Of a stretch of DNA of 64,000 bases, positions 62,586 to 64,000 are shown piece by piece (position 1 is the first letter of the stretch; each line of letters opens with the position of its first letter). The position numbers were made by a program, and so were the translations under genes. The stretch is from Leptospirales bacterium (lineage in GTDB: Bacteria; Spirochaetota; Leptospiria; Leptospirales; Leptospiraceae). The stretch lies in contig JAAFIR010000031.1 in NCBI GenBank assembly GCA_013297885.1, positions 1 to 64,000 of the forward strand, written 5' to 3'. Below the pieces are notes generated by a model. It did not search any database. It saw nothing but the letters and a program-made list of their open reading frames with translations, and had not been told where the DNA came from.

Positions 62586-63310
62586 AAAAATTTTAGGGCT
62601 AGTTTTTCAAAATTAATTAGATTTGAATTCTTTTTTTGAGTTTTAAAAAAATAGTTTTCAAATTGAAATAATTTTTTAGAAATACTTTCAGAAGTAAAAA
62701 TACTTTTTGAGTTTGGATTAATTAAGATTTGAAAATCTTTGTCTTTTAAAATTTTTTCAATTTCAATTTTATTGGAAGTAACTTCATATAGATAAATCAA
62801 AGTCAATTTGGAACTAAAACTTTTTTCAGATTTTAATTCATTGATAAATTTTTTTACTTTTTTTGATTTGAGCCATTCTAGTTCGCTTAAAGCTCGATAA
62901 GATAAAATTGAATTTTCATTTTTAAATTTTTTCAGGTAAGCTGTTTCTAAATACTTTGAATTTTCTTTTCTAGAAAACTTTCCAAATGTATAAATTGTAT
63001 AACTAGAAATTGATATTTTTTTTGAGTATAAATATTTGTTTAACTCTTCAAAAAATTTTTGCTTTTTTAATTCAATGTAATATTTATTTTTAGCAGTTTT
63101 TGTTAAATCAGAACCAATATAAAAATCACGAGCAAAAGTCATTACATCAATTAAATTTGAATTTTCGATTTTAATTTGTTTCACTATTTCTGAAGCAATT
63201 TTTTCCATAGGATATTTTTGAATTAAAAAGTTCAACTTACAGTTATATTTGTATTCTTGTGTGATAAAATTTATTAGATTTAAAGGATCTTCACTAAACT
63301 TTTTTTTCAT
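62567..63310 (-). CDS. Helical-repeat protein, unknown (possible 3' frameshift)
   Basis: 247 residues, lysine-rich, no signal. Repeated helix pairs ('TYTFGKFSRKENSKYLETAY', 'SFSSKLTLIYLYEVTSNKIE') suggest HEAT-like repeats. Ends 'LALKFLRKIKF' at a T/A run where the +1 frame continues as a plausible protein segment for another 50 residues (to 62425). Cytoplasmic. No known family. Confidence 0.5.
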   Translation of the reverse strand: MKKKFSEDPLNLINFITQEYKYNCKLNFLIQKYPMEKIASEIVKQIKIENSNLIDVMTFARDFYIGSDLTKTAKNKYYIELKKQKFFEELNKYLYSKKISISSYTIYTFGKFSRKENSKYLETAYLKKFKNENSILSYRALSELEWLKSKKVKKFINELKSEKSFSSKLTLIYLYEVTSNKIEIEKILKDKDFQILINPNSKSIFTSESISKKLFQFENYFFKTQKKNSNLINFEKLALKFLRKIKF

Positions 63311-63388
63311 TCATGATTCCCATATACACTCTTAGGAGTAGAAGTAAAAAAATATTTCCTTAAATGCAATCCTTTTTAAAATGTAATC

Positions 63389-63940
63389 ATGACAAAGATT
63401 CTATTTTACTTAATTTTTTTTCTTTTCCTAAACTTCAGTTTAACTTCAGAAGATGCAAAAATTATAGATGAAAACTTTGCAAAAAATTTTGAATCAGGAA
63501 TTATTTCAACTGGAGTTGATTGTGAAAATTTAACTCTAAATAAAAACAAAACTTTTATATATAAGTTTACTGGTGATTGTAAAGGTTGGGGAAGAACTAT
63601 AAGTGGGAAATGGTTTATAAAAAATAATTTTATTTTTATAAAAGGAACTTTAAATGAAAATGAAGCTGAAGGTAAAAAAGGTTGTGCTGGTTCTTATTAC
63701 AAAGCAAATTCTAAAAAAGAAATAGAGGTTTGTTTTAAAAACTATAAAAGTGGCATATTGGCTGAATTTAAAAAATTTCCTGCTAGTTTTGATTTTGAAG
63801 GAAAAATTTGGAAAACAACTAATTCAACTATAATAGCTGTTAGTATTGAAACTTATTTATTAAATGGAAATAAGAAAACTACTACAAAAGGTTTAATGTT
63901 TTTTAACGATGAAACATTTGGTGTATTAACTCAAAACTAA
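63389..63940 (+). CDS. Small exported protein, unknown
   Basis: 183 residues. A signal peptide (1-19, 'FYLIFFLFLNFSLTS') precedes a beta-rich body with three or four Cys ('GVDCENLTLNKNKTFIYKF', 'CKGWGRTISGKWFIKNNFIF', 'EGKKGCAGSYYKA', 'EVCFKNYKSG'), which may form disulfides in the periplasm. No recognised family. It is followed by a structured repeat copy at 63949. Confidence 0.55.
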   Translation: MTKILFYLIFFLFLNFSLTSEDAKIIDENFAKNFESGIISTGVDCENLTLNKNKTFIYKFTGDCKGWGRTISGKWFIKNNFIFIKGTLNENEAEGKKGCAGSYYKANSKKEIEVCFKNYKSGILAEFKKFPASFDFEGKIWKTTNSTIIAVSIETYLLNGNKKTTTKGLMFFNDETFGVLTQN

Positions 63941-63948
63941 AAAATCCC

Positions 63949-64000
63949 CGAGAAAGGGATTGACTCGGTGTCAAAAATTTGCAAATGCAAATTTTTGACA
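63949..64000 (+). repeat. Structured intergenic element, copy 10, cut by the window end
   Basis: Block A variant CGAGAAAGGGATTGACTCGG (63949-63968) is followed by a perfect 14-bp hairpin 1 (63969-63982 with 63987-64000) that ends exactly at the window edge. Block B, hairpin 2 and block C are therefore outside. The GACTCG variant of block A is shared with copy 3 (15844-15989). Confidence 0.65.

Overview
The window is A+T-rich DNA with short gaps, many gene overlaps of 1-22 nt and several TTG/GTG starts. It looks like chromosome of a spirochaete related to Leptospira. Reasons (family knowledge plus inference): flhG, a small membrane gene and the flagellar sigma factor fliA sit together; fapA, a membrane/HTH gene, remA and gmk sit together; there are many short lipoproteins with loose spirochaetal lipoboxes, membrane-bound class III cyclases, a double cyclic-nucleotide-binding protein and chemoreceptors. 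No rRNA, tRNA, CRISPR array or intact insertion sequence was seen.

Layout. 1-2,650: a structured repeat, an SH3-domain exported protein and a propeller-like lipoprotein. 2,894-6,128: the most notable locus, a large PD-(D/E)XK-type nuclease-like protein followed by a clear prokaryotic viperin (pVip), the radical-SAM enzyme family that makes chain-terminating ddh-nucleotides against phage. 6,373-14,732 (minus strand): an M15 peptidase, tmk, a large exported repeat protein, an M3 oligopeptidase and a succinate-semialdehyde dehydrogenase. 15,275-20,376: ssb, a prohibitin-like protein, then a coupled DUF455 / ATP-grasp-like / BshC-like trio. 20,356-25,192: a chemoreceptor, STAS protein, flhG, a membrane protein and fliA. 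25,193-39,413: lipoproteins, an acyl-activating enzyme, lipA, htpX, a cNMP sensor, an ornithine-carbamoyltransferase-like enzyme with altered substrate loops, a cyclase, a zinc peptidase, pgeF and a polytopic membrane protein. 39,524-41,071: two decayed genes, one an Rpn-family nuclease broken by a palindromic insert. 41,202-48,298: clpS, malic enzyme, an NHL-repeat lipoprotein, enoyl-CoA hydratase, dapF, a BASS-type transporter and a lipoprotein. 48,563-58,820: a chemoreceptor, a hybrid kinase, a ChaN-like protein, a beta-flower-like peptide and the fapA-remA-gmk-cyclase cluster. 58,817-64,000: mostly unknown membrane or exported proteins.

The intergenic regions carry a dispersed family of structured elements, 10 copies counted by eye, one cut by the window end. 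Each has three conserved blocks (A: GCGAAAGGGATTGAAGCG; B: AGCGGAAAGCCCGG plus a T-run; C: A-run plus TTCGCC) separated by two hairpins whose sequences differ in every copy. Across copies the blocks show compensatory changes (GGG/CCC, GTG/CAC, GAG/CTC, ACG/CGT for A-B; GCGAA/TTCGC, GCGTTA/TAACGC, GTGTT/AACAC for A-C). This predicts a three-way-junction fold. It may belong to the Flavo-1 type of structured RNA described from Flavobacteria and spirochaetes, but that link is from memory. A second two-copy composite repeat lies at 15,093-15,267 and 42,843-43,025.

All family calls were made by reading motifs; no database search was run.
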